A stretch of 45,423 nucleotides of DNA from contig VYCQ01000004.1 in the NCBI GenBank assembly GCA_009843865.1, positions 2,607-48,029 on the forward strand, given 5' to 3'. Source of the stretch: Acidimicrobiia bacterium (GTDB taxonomy: Bacteria > Actinomycetota > Acidimicrobiia > Acidimicrobiales > Bin134). Made by a program: the position numbers and the translations under genes. Below the pieces are notes generated by a model that made no database searches, was not told the origin of the DNA, and saw only the letters and a list, made by a program, of their open reading frames with translations. How positions within the stretch are numbered: position 1 is the first letter of the stretch; the number at the start of each line of letters is the position of its first letter. Shown here piece after piece: positions 35,873 through 45,423 of this stretch.

Positions 35873-36865
35873 GTGCCTCGCAGTCCGCTGGATCTGATTC
35901 CAACCATGAAACGCGACCTACAACGCCTAGAGCTGCGACTCGAAAAAGCTGTCCACACAGAGCATCCCTTCCTGACCGAAATCGCCAGCCACCTCATCCG
36001 AGCAGGCGGAAAACGGGTACGACCTGGTTTCGTGATAGCGGCTGCCAACATAACTCAGCCCCGGATGTCGCCCGTCCATGAAAAGGTGCTCACCGGCGGC
36101 GTAGCAGTAGAGCTAGTGCATCTAGGTTCGCTATACCACGACGATGTAATGGATGAAGCTCAGCTAAGGCGCAACGTAGACAGCGTCAATGCAAAATGGG
36201 GCAACCTGCGGGCCATCTTGGCTGGCGACTTTTTACTGGCCCGAGCATCGGAGCTAGCCGCTTCGCTAGGAACCGAAGTAGCAAGTGTGCTGGCAGCCAC
36301 CATCGGACACCTCTGTGAGGGCCAAGTAAGAGAGCTGCAAGACACAGGCAACCCCGACCGCACCGAAGAGTCCTACACCGCATCCATTGAGGGGAAAACC
36401 GCCTCACTGCTAGCCACATCTTGTCGTATAGGTGCTTTGGTGGCAGAGGTCAGTCGCCCGACCATTGAGGCATTAACGGAATTCGGGCGCTGCTACGGCC
36501 TGGCATTTCAAGTGGTGGACGACATCTTGGACATCGTGGCCACCGATGAACACCTTGGAAAACCCTCTGGAAACGACTTGCATGAAGGGCTCTACACGCT
36601 ACCGGTAATCCGTGCGCTCACAACCGCCCATGGCCCGCAACTACGAGACTTGCTAGGCAGAACCGTCTCAGATGCTTCGGTTCGTTCAGCAATTCAGCTT
36701 GTGCAAGCCAGCGGCGGTGTAGAACAAGCTTTAGATGTTGCCCGCCGCTACGCGCATGAAGCCTCCGCTATCTTACAGGCCCTGCCTCCCTCTACCGCGA
36801 CTAAGGCGCTCGGCGTGGCGACAGAGCATTTGATTGCACGCGCCCGCATACCCCTGGGCAATTAG
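35873..36865 (+). CDS. Long-chain polyprenyl diphosphate synthase
   Basis: 330 residues, class I trans-prenyltransferase fold. It adds isopentenyl units to an allylic diphosphate, probably to make the side chain of menaquinone. The first Asp-rich motif is in [15 protein letters not shown] (DDVMD) and the second in [25 protein letters not shown] near residue 45 binds the diphosphate. Small residues just before the first motif suggest a long product, but exact length cannot be read from sequence. GTG start at 35873; an in-frame ATG 12 codons on is a weaker alternative. It is convergent with lysS. Confidence 0.9.
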   Translation: MPRSPLDLIPTMKRDLQRLELRLEKAVHTEHPFLTEIASHLIRAGGKRVRPGFVIAAANITQPRMSPVHEKVLTGGVAVELVHLGSLYHDDVMDEAQLRRNVDSVNAKWGNLRAILAGDFLLARASELAASLGTEVASVLAATIGHLCEGQVRELQDTGNPDRTEESYTASIEGKTASLLATSCRIGALVAEVSRPTIEALTEFGRCYGLAFQVVDDILDIVATDEHLGKPSGNDLHEGLYTLPVIRALTTAHGPQLRDLLGRTVSDASVRSAIQLVQASGGVEQALDVARRYAHEASAILQALPPSTATKALGVATEHLIARARIPLGN

Positions 36866-36933
36866 CTGGATAATTAGCTAAACAATTAGTCACCCGCGCT
36901 CTCTGGGCATTCAAGATGGGCATTCGGGACTTG

Positions 36934-38343
36934 CTATTCAGAACTCTGTGGACATTCAGGCCGCAAGGTGGGAAACAAGATCACGTCACGAATGCTGGGC
37001 ACATCTGCCAACAACATCACCAGACGATCCATGCCAATACCCAAACCCCCAGTGGGTGGCAAGCCGACTTCCAAAGCCCGCAAGTAGTCGTGGTCTAAGG
37101 CCATGGCCTCAGCATCACCAGCAGCCAACTCAGCAGCTTGATCTTCAAAGCGTATGCGCTGCTCATCTGGGTCGGTCAGCTCGCTAAAGGCATTGGCCAA
37201 CTCGCGACCTGCCAAGATCGCCTCAAAGCGCTCCACCCAACCGGGGTGGTCGCGATGCTCTTGTGCCAACGGCGACACCTCCTTGGGATAATCACACACA
37301 AACACCGGCCCCCACAGCTCAGGCTCAGTTGTTTTCTCGTACAACTCCAACAAAAGCTTGCCCGGGCCCCAGCGATCCTCCACCAGGATCTCCCTGTCAA
37401 CACAATGTGACCGCAGATCTTCCAGGGGGGTGTTGAGGTTGACATCTAAGCCGCTATGGGTAGTCAACAAGTCGATAAACCGAACACGAGGCCATGGCGG
37501 CGTTAAATCCAGCTCTCGTCCACCGTAACTAAGCTTGGTGGTGCCTCTCAGCTCAACAGCTAGATGGACAACAAGCTCCTCTAGTAGCTCCATAATGGCG
37601 CGGTAATCAGCGTAAGCCCAGTACAGCTCTAAGATGGTGAACTCGGGGTTGTGTCGGGTAGAGATGCCCTCATTGCGAAATACCCGGGCAATCTCATACA
37701 CCCGCTCTATGCCGCCCACCACCAGTCGCTTTAAATACAACTCGGGTGCTACTCGCAAGAACAACGTCATGTCTAAAGCATTGTGGTGGGTGACAAACGG
37801 ACGGGCCAGCGCACCTCCAGGCACAGGGTGAAATACCGGTGTCTCGACTTCGATGAACCTCCGCTCTTCCAGCCATCGGCGGGTGAGCGACATCATCTTA
37901 GATCGCATCTGAAACGTTTGGCGGGCCTGCTCAGTAACCCACAAATCCACATAGCGCTGACGAAACCGAGTATCGGGATCGGCTAGCCCGTGCCACTTGT
38001 CGGGAAAGCTACGACGAGCAGATGCAAGCAACTCCCACTGTGCAACCTTGATTGACAATTCACCTTTGCGGGTCTTCATCACCTCACCGCTGACCCGCAC
38101 CCAATCTCCTAGTGACAAGCCACAAAAGTCGTCATAATCGGGGGTGGTTTTGGTGGGCGCAAATAACTGAATACGTCCAGTGGCATCTTGGAGGGTGGCA
38201 AACGTTAGTTTGCCCTGCACTCGCCGGAGCATGATCCGGCCCGCCACCGCCGCTGTCTGACCGATCTCGGTACCAACCTCTATGTCACCGTAGCGCTGAT
38301 GGCACTCGGCAGTGGTGATCTCAAACCGATCGAGAACGCTCAT
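36934..38343 (-). CDS. lysS: Lysyl-tRNA synthetase, class II
   Basis: 469 residues. The OB-fold anticodon-binding domain is at about 30-110. The class II catalytic core has motif 2 in [15 protein letters not shown] and motif 3 in [16 protein letters not shown]. It charges tRNA-Lys. The protein is slightly shorter than most LysS (about 490-510) at the N-terminus but has all core motifs. ATG start 38343 overlaps the coaX stop (ATGA), so it is translationally coupled to pantothenate kinase, an arrangement seen in other actinobacteria. Confidence 0.96.
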   Translation of the reverse strand: MSVLDRFEITTAECHQRYGDIEVGTEIGQTAAVAGRIMLRRVQGKLTFATLQDATGRIQLFAPTKTTPDYDDFCGLSLGDWVRVSGEVMKTRKGELSIKVAQWELLASARRSFPDKWHGLADPDTRFRQRYVDLWVTEQARQTFQMRSKMMSLTRRWLEERRFIEVETPVFHPVPGGALARPFVTHHNALDMTLFLRVAPELYLKRLVVGGIERVYEIARVFRNEGISTRHNPEFTILELYWAYADYRAIMELLEELVVHLAVELRGTTKLSYGGRELDLTPPWPRVRFIDLLTTHSGLDVNLNTPLEDLRSHCVDREILVEDRWGPGKLLLELYEKTTEPELWGPVFVCDYPKEVSPLAQEHRDHPGWVERFEAILAGRELANAFSELTDPDEQRIRFEDQAAELAAGDAEAMALDHDYLRALEVGLPPTGGLGIGMDRLVMLLADVPSIRDVILFPTLRPECPQSSE

Positions 38344-39146
38344 CGGACAAACTGCCGATTACGCTTATGCACAAGCCATAAACCGTGAAGGGTCAAATAA
38401 GGTTCTACATGTTGAATGGTTTGCGAAAGCGGGGCTATGAGATGCGCCAGCCCGCCAGTAGCGATCACGATCAGCTCTTGACCTAGCTCAGCCTCAAACC
38501 GAGACACCATGCCATCAATTTGAGAAGCAAACCCATAAATAACACCCGACTGTATGGATTCCGTAGTAGTTTTGGCGATCACGTTGCGAGGCTCAATTAG
38601 CGCCACCGGCCCCAAGGCAGCAGCCCGACCCACCATGGCATCAAGGCTGACCTCAATGCCAGGGCCAATGGCTCCACCCAAAAACTCACCGTCTTGCGAG
38701 ATCACATCAAAGTTATTGGTGGTGCCGAAGTCCACCACCACTGCGGGGCCTCCATAAAGATGATTAGCGGCCACAGCGTTAGCGATGCGGTCGGCACCAA
38801 CCTCATGGGGGTTGTCGTACAGAATAGGAATTCCACTACGAGTGCCCGGCTCAATTACCACTGACGAGAAATCGAAAAAGCGCTGCACCATAATCCGCAT
38901 GCTCTCACGCATACGAGGCACGCCTGAACACACCGCCACCCCAGTAAGATCTGCCTCCATATCCACGCCCTCGCTGTCAAGCAAGCTGCGCAACAACACC
39001 ACAATCTCATCAGGGGTTCGCTCTTGTACTGTGGAGAGCCGCCAATGCTGAACAAGCCCGTCTTCGGCAAGACAATCTTCAGCCCGCTCAGCCTCATACA
39101 GACCAACCACCGTCTCGGTGTTACCTATATCAATAGCCAACAACAT
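38340..39146 (-). CDS. coaX: Type III pantothenate kinase
   Basis: 268 residues from ATG 39146, which begins with the family's [13 protein letters not shown] phosphate loop; GTG 39179 upstream would add 11 unconserved residues. It phosphorylates pantothenate in the first step of coenzyme A synthesis. Further motifs: [11 protein letters not shown] and [11 protein letters not shown] for the pantothenate and ATP sites, and [15 protein letters not shown]. The last gene product of the pathway, CoA, supplies phosphopantetheine to carrier proteins such as those of the PKS. Followed by lysS. Confidence 0.94.
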   Translation of the reverse strand: MLLAIDIGNTETVVGLYEAERAEDCLAEDGLVQHWRLSTVQERTPDEIVVLLRSLLDSEGVDMEADLTGVAVCSGVPRMRESMRIMVQRFFDFSSVVIEPGTRSGIPILYDNPHEVGADRIANAVAANHLYGGPAVVVDFGTTNNFDVISQDGEFLGGAIGPGIEVSLDAMVGRAAALGPVALIEPRNVIAKTTTESIQSGVIYGFASQIDGMVSRFEAELGQELIVIATGGLAHLIAPLSQTIQHVEPYLTLHGLWLVHKRNRQFVR

Positions 39147-39279
39147 AAGGACTCTCGTTTCTTGCTTGCCCCTAGACACGCCTTGAGTAACGTCGATGCC
39201 TAGCAGACAATGTGAGCATAAACCAACGGCACACCACTAGCACCTAATCTTAAACCTCCAGCCGTTTACGGTCTTCTAC

Positions 39280-42200
39280 TTATTCTTCTTGCTGTTCTTT
39301 TTCTTCTTTTCGTGCTGTTTGCTGTAGGGCTGGGTTGGGGGTGATGCTTTCGTCGGTGTTATCGGTGTCTTCAGCATCGTCAGAATCATCGTTGCCGGTG
39401 TCTTCAACATCGGTGGTGTCATTGTCAGTAATGGATACAGTCACATGGTTGTCGACAGTGTCAGAATCTTCGTCGTCAGAAGCTGTGACACCGCCGCTCA
39501 GGTTTGTGACCAGACTGGTGTCTGTGAGGTCACCGAGAGTGATTGTGACGGTCTCAGCGCTTTCGACAACATCGTCGTCCACTGCGGTGAGTATGAGTGT
39601 CGCTGTTTGCGCGTCCACACCTGCGAGGGTCACCGACGGTGTCAACGTGGTTTGCTCAGACAACGTAACCCCGCTGTTAATCCCCACACCTGTTTTCAAA
39701 GCCAACCTGAAATCGTCTGCAACAACACTGTCACCTGAAATGTTCAACGGTATTTGTACTGTCTCACCCGCCACCAACACACGATCTAACTGGACTGTGA
39801 TTTCTGCGCTCACCGTTGTATCAGCTTCGGACACCGTGCCACCACCGCTGAGCGTCACCGCTGTGACATCATCATCGGTTACTGTTACTTTCACCGAGCC
39901 AACCGCAACCTCGTCATAAGCAGAATCAACAGACGACACCACATGCGTCACAACCGCCGAACGCTGCCCACCCGCATTATCCACCTCATCATCCACACCA
40001 GCAACGACCACAGTTTGAGGCTCAAACCAATCCAACACACCAAACACAAGCTCATCAGGCGACACACCCGCCACACCAATATCACCAGAAACCACTGCCA
40101 CCGTCACATCACCAGAAGGCACCGCACCCAAAACCACAGAATACAAACCAGTCACAACCCCATCCTCCGAAACCATCACCACAGCCTCAGACACAACCAC
40201 CCCAACCTCACCATCATCATCAACAACCCTCACAACCACCCGGTTATCCACACTATCAGGGTCTTGGTCGTCAGATGGTGTGACACCGCCGTTCAGGTTT
40301 GAGACCAAACCAGTGTCTGTGAGATCACCGAGAGTGATTGTGACAGTCTCCGCGCTTTCAACAACATCGTCATCCACTGCGGTGAGTATAAGTGTCGCTG
40401 TTTGCGCGTCTGCACCTGTGAAGGTCACCAACGGTGTCAACGTGGTTTGCTCAGACAATGCAACCCCAGTGTTAACCCCATCACCTGTTTTCAAAGCCAA
40501 CCTGAAATCGGCTGCAACAACACTGTCACCCGAAATGTTCAACGGTATTTGTACTGTCTCACCCGCCACCAACACACGATCTAACTCGACTACTACTTCT
40601 GCGCTCACCGCTGTATCAGCTTCGGACACCGTGCCACCACCGCTGAGCGTCACCGCTGTCACATCATCATCGGTCACTGTTACTTTCACAGGGCTAGCCG
40701 TAGCATTGTTGTAGGTAGGGTCAGTAGACGAAACAGCGTGTATGATCATCGTTGAACGTTGACCTCCTGGGTTGTCAATGTTGTCGTCCATGCTGGTAAT
40801 GGTCACAGTTTGTGGTTCATCCCAATCTGATGTATTGAACACAAGCTCTCCGGGTGACACAGCCGCAACATCAACATCATTTAAGGTGACCGTCACCATC
40901 ACCTCGTGGGAAGGTTCGGTGCTGAGCACCACCGTGTAAGAATCAACAACCGTCCCATCCTCGGAAACCGTCAACGTGGTTTTAGACAAGATCACCCCAG
41001 CATCATCGTCAACGATCGTCACGTCTGCTTGGTTGTCAATGGTGTCAGGGTCTTGGTCGTCAGAAGCTGTGATACCGCCATTCAGGTTTGTGGCCAGGTC
41101 AGTGTCGGTGAGATTGCCGAGGGTGATTGTGACAGTCTCCGCGCTTTCGACAGCGTCGTCGTCCACTGCGGTGAGTATAAGTGTTGCTGTTTGCGCGTTT
41201 GCACCGGTGAGGGTTACCGATGGTGTTAACGTGTTAGCATCATCCAAGTTCACACCGGTGTTTATTTGATCACCTATTTTGAGAGCTAGTGTGAAGTCGT
41301 CTGCTTCCACACCCGAAACGACCAGCGGTATTTGCGCTGTTTCACCTGCTACCAACGCTCTGTCTAACTCAACAGCGATCTCGGCTGTTGTTGACACATC
41401 AGCTTCAGACACTGTGCCCCCACCTATGAGTGTGACCGCTGTCGCATCATCATCGGTGATGGTGATGCTGGTTTTGTTTTGTTTGTTGGACACTGTGTAG
41501 TGGTCTGCTTGTTGAACTGTGGCTACAACTGTGCCTGCTGGCTGGTCAACGTCATCCACATGGGTGGTGTAGGTGTAAGTAGCTGAGGTTTCACCAGCAG
41601 CAACAACCACCTGCGCAAGTGTCACGAAAGCTGTTTCAGAGTTCCCACTGCTGCGGGTTTCTTCAATGTCTAACATCACTGTTAAATCAACAGTGGGGGC
41701 AGGGTCAACGCTCACCACAAACACAGCGTCATCACCTTCAACAACAAGATCTTTGTTACTAGACACACCCACCGCTGGCACCACAGGCTCTACCACCACA
41801 AGCTCAGCACTATTGCTCGGAGCGGTATAAGTGCCGTAAAGGGTTTGGATTTGTGTGTTGTTTAGGGTTTTGTTGTAAATGCGGATGTCGTCTAGCCAGG
41901 TGTTAGCAGCCAAAGTGCCGTCTGTTTTGGCACCGATGCGTGCTAAAGCCAACGGGTGGGCGGTGTTAACGGTGATGGGGTTAGCACCGTTGACGTAAAG
42001 CTTCACCGATGAGCTGTCACCAACCAAGGTTAGATGTGTCCATTCGCCTGCGGGGGCGGTGTAAGCGAATGTGTTGTTGCCGATTGATATTCGGTTAGCG
42101 TTACCGGTTTCGAGCTTGATTTGGCCTGCGCTACCGGTGGCGGGGGCGAACAACACTGCGTCACCGGTTACAGCGGTGCGTTTCACCCACAACGCGGCGG

Positions 42201-45200
42201 TCCACCCGTCAACCGCGGGTAGCGGATCAGCGCCGGTGTAAATCCAGTCGACTGCGCCGTCTAAGCTGATCGCCCCACCGTCAACACCGGCGGTTTGCCA
42301 ACTAGCACCGGTGATAGTGCCTGCGGTGTGGCGGCGGCCTATATCCGATGCGTAGTGACCGGCATCATCGTTGAATGTCCACAAATGGGCTAGGTGTTCG
42401 TAGGCCGGATCATCGTATGATTGGTAATGGGCGAGGATTTCGTCGACGGTGAGGGCTTGATCCCAGATTTTTAGTTCATCTACTCGTCCAGAGAAATAGT
42501 AGTGGGTGTTACTCCAGCTGCGGCGTTGTAGTGTTTTGCGGGGCATAGGTATAGACACTGCTAACATGTCCTTTAGCACACCGTTGGCGTAAATCTTCGT
42601 GTTAGCAGCGGTGCCAACAAACGTTAAATACACCCAAGTATTTAACGGCGCTGCGTAACTAGAGCTGTACCTGCGGCTGTTGTCCTCATAATCGATAACA
42701 CCAACTTTGCGGCCCGAACACATTTCCAAAACAATAGAATGACCTCTGTTTCTGCCAAGTGTGTGTTGACCAGAGCTAAACAAAGTAGCGTCGCAACGAC
42801 TACCGCTGCGACGCACCCATATTGATGCTGTCCACGGCACCGCAATATCATGATCGGCCCACTCCACACCGCTGCCACGACCGCCACCCGATCCACCAGT
42901 GGTATCCAACGACTCGCCTAACACAGCGTGTGTAGCGTTGATCGCTGGCTTCCGTCGCGGCCCACCGCCGCCCACACCGGTGGTCCCATGCGCGCTACCT
43001 ATTTCGTCAATAATGCCTTGCAACCAGTGAGCACCCGGTGGTTGAGCATGATAAACCCCCGGCCACGACAGCGAATCGAACGTGTAATAATGGCTAGGCG
43101 ATCCATCATCCACACGCGCAGGCGGGGTAGCGAACCCGACATAGCCGGGCGGGTCACCCACCGCAGCTAAAGTAACCTTAAAATCGTCTATCGTGTCCGA
43201 AGGTGTGGTGTGGTTCCACGTCCTATCAGCCACCACGGCTCTCACCAACCCTAGTTGCATTTCCTCTTCAGCGAACCGGTCGGTAGCCCAAAACGCTTCA
43301 TCCACCCACACCGCCACACCAGAGCCCATCTCCAAAGTACGCTGCGCTGGGAACGTGCCGCTCAAAGTGTTCTCATACAACTTTTTACTGTTCGCTAGCT
43401 GCGCTGCGTTACCACCCAATATCACATACAAACCATCAGACCACCAACGAATATTCACCGACGCGTTACCATCATTACCAAAACTATGGTCGCGACCCTT
43501 CCACGGCAATATGATCGCATCATCATCAACCGCCACCGTAGGTCTAGGCCAACCACGAGTTTCAGCGTAATCACCGAACACCATCGATCGTTTACCCACA
43601 CCCTTAGCTGCTGTTTGCATCGTGTTAATGAACTGCACCCACACGTTGGTAGCGTTGTTACCGCTATAACAAGAACTGCTACCTTTAAAAGCCTCGCTAA
43701 TCTCATCAGCGCCCACACCGAAAAACGGGCCAGGGAACCAGGCAGCAAAATGCGTTAATAACCCCTTAACTGTGGTTTGAACCGCAGCCTTCTCGAAATC
43801 GATCGTATACCCAGTAGGCCGATAAGTACGAGAAATGCAACTATTACTAATACCAATACCAAAATACTTAGAAACCGCCGCAGCATGATTCGGTACATTC
43901 AACGCCGGAATAATATTCAAATGATGCTCGGCTGCTACCGCTAACAACGCGTCCACATCAGCTTTTGTGTAATGCCCCTGCGGCGGAGCTAAACACACCT
44001 GCTTGCCGTTAACGGTTTTGCAATATTTAACTGGATCATGCAACCGAAACGCTGGATCCTCAGACAAATGCCAATAAAACGAATTCATCTTCATCCACGA
44101 CATCCGCCGTATCGAATCAGCTAAATACGACGGCTCCCAATATTTACGACCCATATCCAGATGCACCATCCGCACCTGCTGAGTCGCAGTAGGCCAATCC
44201 CGCGCAACACCCCGCGGCACTGTCACACCATCATCAGACAACCTTAACGCTTGCAACAAAGTACGCGATCCATAAAACACGCCAGTAGACGAATTAGCCG
44301 AGATCACCACACGATTAGACACCATCAACTCATAGCCTTCGGCCGACAACGCCGAATCTGCACTATCTGAAATATCCAACACCACATCCCCCGCCGCAAG
44401 TGTCACACCATTCTCACCAGCCACCACCACCGACAAATCCAAACCCGTCTGCGCTTTCAAATCAGCCTTCACCTTGTCAGCCACCTGTCGAAGCGTCCTC
44501 TGAGACGACGTGTGATGAGGCACCGCCCATTTAGAATTTACTATTGCCAAGGGATCTGACAGCCCGCCCAACACTGTTGAATACCAATCATCAGACCAAT
44601 GACGTGCTTTATCCCCCGCCGCGACCACAACTCGTGACGAACTTGTTAATGCCAAACTACCACGACTTCCAACCCACGACTGCAACCGCGGCACCACCGC
44701 AAGCTCAGCATTTGGCGATCCGTAGCTATCATATATGGTTTTAATTGCTTGTGCTGGGAACCGAAGATTGCTGACGAAGAGGTCGTCTATATCGGCATAA
44801 ACTTGGCGGTTGCCGTTATACAACTGGCCGAGCCGCCACAACGGTAAATTGAAACGGTCGCTTATGTTTTGTTGGTGTGTACCGTTCACATACAAACTAG
44901 TGCCAGTAGCACTGCTTACTAGAGCAATATGTGTCCACATATCAAGAGGCACGGTGTAGTCAAAGTTGACATCTTTCCAGCGGCTGCCGGTATACACCTC
45001 AAAACCCAGCCGCCGGTTGTTGCCGTTCTCTAAAAACACAGCACTGGCCGTGAGTGCAGACGGATGGTTATACACCCCATTGCGGCTTGACAGTAAAACC
45101 GATTTAGAACTATTACCGTTGCGGCGTACCCAAAACATAGCAGTCCAACCACCTAATAAACCAGTTGAAACTGGTAGTGGTGAGGTTCCTAGTTGTACGT

Positions 45201-45423
45201 ATTCACCGGCTTTATCAAAAGAAACCGCTGTCCCCTCAACACCTGGAGTCCAACTCGCACCGCCTACCAGGGTGCCCGGCACCAGCGGTGTTTCTATGTT
45301 TGCTGCGATTGTGCCGGTCTCGTCATTAAAGCTCCAACGATGCGACGCAATGGGTGCTGCTCCGTAGGTGTCGTATAGGGTTTTGATGTCTTTTGCGTTG
45401 GTGGTGCCTTCGCGGGCGATGAG
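39280..45423 (-). CDS. Secreted GH20 beta-N-acetylhexosaminidase with LamG and Calx-beta modules, 5'-partial
   Basis: The frame is open to the right edge, so the true start and any signal peptide are outside; GTG 45282 is internal. At least 2047 residues are visible. From the N-terminal side: a LamG/concanavalin-like domain (nt 44710-45370); a GH20b-like support domain (44200-44690); the GH20 barrel (about 43160-44200) with the catalytic Asp-Glu pair in GVGADEIS at nt 43702-43707; two more LamG domains (42390-43090 and 41830-42360); then a row of Calx-beta and related domains (39430-41800) and a charged tail ending in EEKEQQEE. GH20 enzymes remove terminal GlcNAc or GalNAc by substrate-assisted catalysis. 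Chitin, peptidoglycan or host glycans are possible substrates. No sortase signal or C-terminal membrane span is seen. Confidence 0.9.
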   Translation of the reverse strand, partial: LIAREGTTNAKDIKTLYDTYGAAPIASHRWSFNDETGTIAANIETPLVPGTLVGGASWTPGVEGTAVSFDKAGEYVQLGTSPLPVSTGLLGGWTAMFWVRRNGNSSKSVLLSSRNGVYNHPSALTASAVFLENGNNRRLGFEVYTGSRWKDVNFDYTVPLDMWTHIALVSSATGTSLYVNGTHQQNISDRFNLPLWRLGQLYNGNRQVYADIDDLFVSNLRFPAQAIKTIYDSYGSPNAELAVVPRLQSWVGSRGSLALTSSSRVVVAAGDKARHWSDDWYSTVLGGLSDPLAIVNSKWAVPHHTSSQRTLRQVADKVKADLKAQTGLDLSVVVAGENGVTLAAGDVVLDISDSADSALSAEGYELMVSNRVVISANSSTGVFYGSRTLLQALRLSDDGVTVPRGVARDWPTATQQVRMVHLDMGRKYWEPSYLADSIRRMSWMKMNSFYWHLSEDPAFRLHDPVKYCKTVNGKQVCLAPPQGHYTKADVDALLAVAAEHHLNIIPALNVPNHAAAVSKYFGIGISNSCISRTYRPTGYTIDFEKAAVQTTVKGLLTHFAAWFPGPFFGVGADEISEAFKGSSSCYSGNNATNVWVQFINTMQTAAKGVGKRSMVFGDYAETRGWPRPTVAVDDDAIILPWKGRDHSFGNDGNASVNIRWWSDGLYVILGGNAAQLANSKKLYENTLSGTFPAQRTLEMGSGVAVWVDEAFWATDRFAEEEMQLGLVRAVVADRTWNHTTPSDTIDDFKVTLAAVGDPPGYVGFATPPARVDDGSPSHYYTFDSLSWPGVYHAQPPGAHWLQGIIDEIGSAHGTTGVGGGGPRRKPAINATHAVLGESLDTTGGSGGGRGSGVEWADHDIAVPWTASIWVRRSGSRCDATLFSSGQHTLGRNRGHSIVLEMCSGRKVGVIDYEDNSRRYSSSYAAPLNTWVYLTFVGTAANTKIYANGVLKDMLAVSIPMPRKTLQRRSWSNTHYYFSGRVDELKIWDQALTVDEILAHYQSYDDPAYEHLAHLWTFNDDAGHYASDIGRRHTAGTITGASWQTAGVDGGAISLDGAVDWIYTGADPLPAVDGWTAALWVKRTAVTGDAVLFAPATGSAGQIKLETGNANRISIGNNTFAYTAPAGEWTHLTLVGDSSSVKLYVNGANPITVNTAHPLALARIGAKTDGTLAANTWLDDIRIYNKTLNNTQIQTLYGTYTAPSNSAELVVVEPVVPAVGVSSNKDLVVEGDDAVFVVSVDPAPTVDLTVMLDIEETRSSGNSETAFVTLAQVVVAAGETSATYTYTTHVDDVDQPAGTVVATVQQADHYTVSNKQNKTSITITDDDATAVTLIGGGTVSEADVSTTAEIAVELDRALVAGETAQIPLVVSGVEADDFTLALKIGDQINTGVNLDDANTLTPSVTLTGANAQTATLILTAVDDDAVESAETVTITLGNLTDTDLATNLNGGITASDDQDPDTIDNQADVTIVDDDAGVILSKTTLTVSEDGTVVDSYTVVLSTEPSHEVMVTVTLNDVDVAAVSPGELVFNTSDWDEPQTVTITSMDDNIDNPGGQRSTMIIHAVSSTDPTYNNATASPVKVTVTDDDVTAVTLSGGGTVSEADTAVSAEVVVELDRVLVAGETVQIPLNISGDSVVAADFRLALKTGDGVNTGVALSEQTTLTPLVTFTGADAQTATLILTAVDDDVVESAETVTITLGDLTDTGLVSNLNGGVTPSDDQDPDSVDNRVVVRVVDDDGEVGVVVSEAVVMVSEDGVVTGLYSVVLGAVPSGDVTVAVVSGDIGVAGVSPDELVFGVLDWFEPQTVVVAGVDDEVDNAGGQRSAVVTHVVSSVDSAYDEVAVGSVKVTVTDDDVTAVTLSGGGTVSEADTTVSAEITVQLDRVLVAGETVQIPLNISGDSVVADDFRLALKTGVGINSGVTLSEQTTLTPSVTLAGVDAQTATLILTAVDDDVVESAETVTITLGDLTDTSLVTNLSGGVTASDDEDSDTVDNHVTVSITDNDTTDVEDTGNDDSDDAEDTDNTDESITPNPALQQTARKEEKEQQEE
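39518..41450 (-). repeat. Three long direct repeats (about 790-bp period) in Calx-beta region
   Basis: A block beginning with near-identical sequence at 39518, 40313 and 41102 on the + strand (offsets 795 and 789) recurs within the Calx-beta part of the GH20 gene. Each copy encodes the same domain pair (DDVVESAETVTITLGDLTDT and neighbours). The first two copies are closest. Confidence 0.8.

Noticed and set aside
35725-36051. Upstream extension of the clpC frame by 109 residues
   Set aside because: It overlaps the divergent polyprenyl synthase start; the conserved N-terminus and ribosome site place the start at 35724.
39930-40250. Diversity-generating retroelement variable region
   Set aside because: Changes are not confined to adenines, and no reverse transcriptase or template repeat is in the window.
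39335-41500. Several + strand frames opposite the GH20/Calx-beta gene
   Set aside because: Their repeats merely mirror the Calx-beta repeats of the minus-strand gene.

Overview
The window is a 45.4 kb piece of an actinobacterial chromosome. An uncultured marine, possibly sponge-associated, member of the Acidimicrobiia is my best guess. This rests on an LppM-type lipoprotein, a ClpC with a UVR segment, a gephyrin-like MoeA close to a SepX/GlpR-like membrane protein, type III pantothenate kinase next to lysS, and many GTG/TTG starts. The host assignment is inference, not something the DNA states.

Layout. 1-2090 is the 3' part of a Calx-beta repeat surface protein that runs off the left edge. 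2179-3636 is cobyric acid synthase. 3695-7789 is a large orphan DUF4011-type helicase with a Vsr-like nuclease domain. 7834-21224 looks like a genomic island. Its right end is an intact tRNA-Glu(CTC) gene and its left end is a degenerate copy of the 3' half of that tRNA. Inside, base composition shifts to higher GC, and G exceeds C on the + strand in the lines I counted. The island holds a 5'-truncated NCS2 permease/ATPase-like fusion, a 3202-residue polyketide synthase, and an operon with its own promoter for a free acyl carrier protein, a phosphopantetheinyl transferase and an alpha/beta hydrolase. No integrase is visible.

21328-39146 is ordinary core chromosome, mostly on the minus strand. 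It carries a membrane-bound sulfite-oxidase-fold molybdoenzyme with the Moco genes moaC, moaA and moeA nearby; rsgA; tRNA-Ala(CGC); the SepX/GlpR-like protein; plsY; rlmB; ispF-ispD for isoprenoid precursors; hemB; an LppM lipoprotein fused to a degenerate HAD domain; clpC; a polyprenyl diphosphate synthase; and lysS-coaX. 39280 to the right edge is a giant secreted GH20 beta-N-acetylhexosaminidase with LamG and Calx-beta modules, also incomplete.

How the island may work. PKS module 1 (KS-AT-DH-cMT-ER-KR-ACP) has the parts for full reduction and C-methylation, so a methyl-branched, fatty-acid-like chain is predicted. It is followed by a second KS whose AT has been cleanly lost, leaving only the linkers on either side. 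The stand-alone ACP, activated by the adjacent PPTase, could serve this AT-less module, and the alpha/beta hydrolase could release the chain because the PKS has no thioesterase. This split architecture is the most interesting system in the window.
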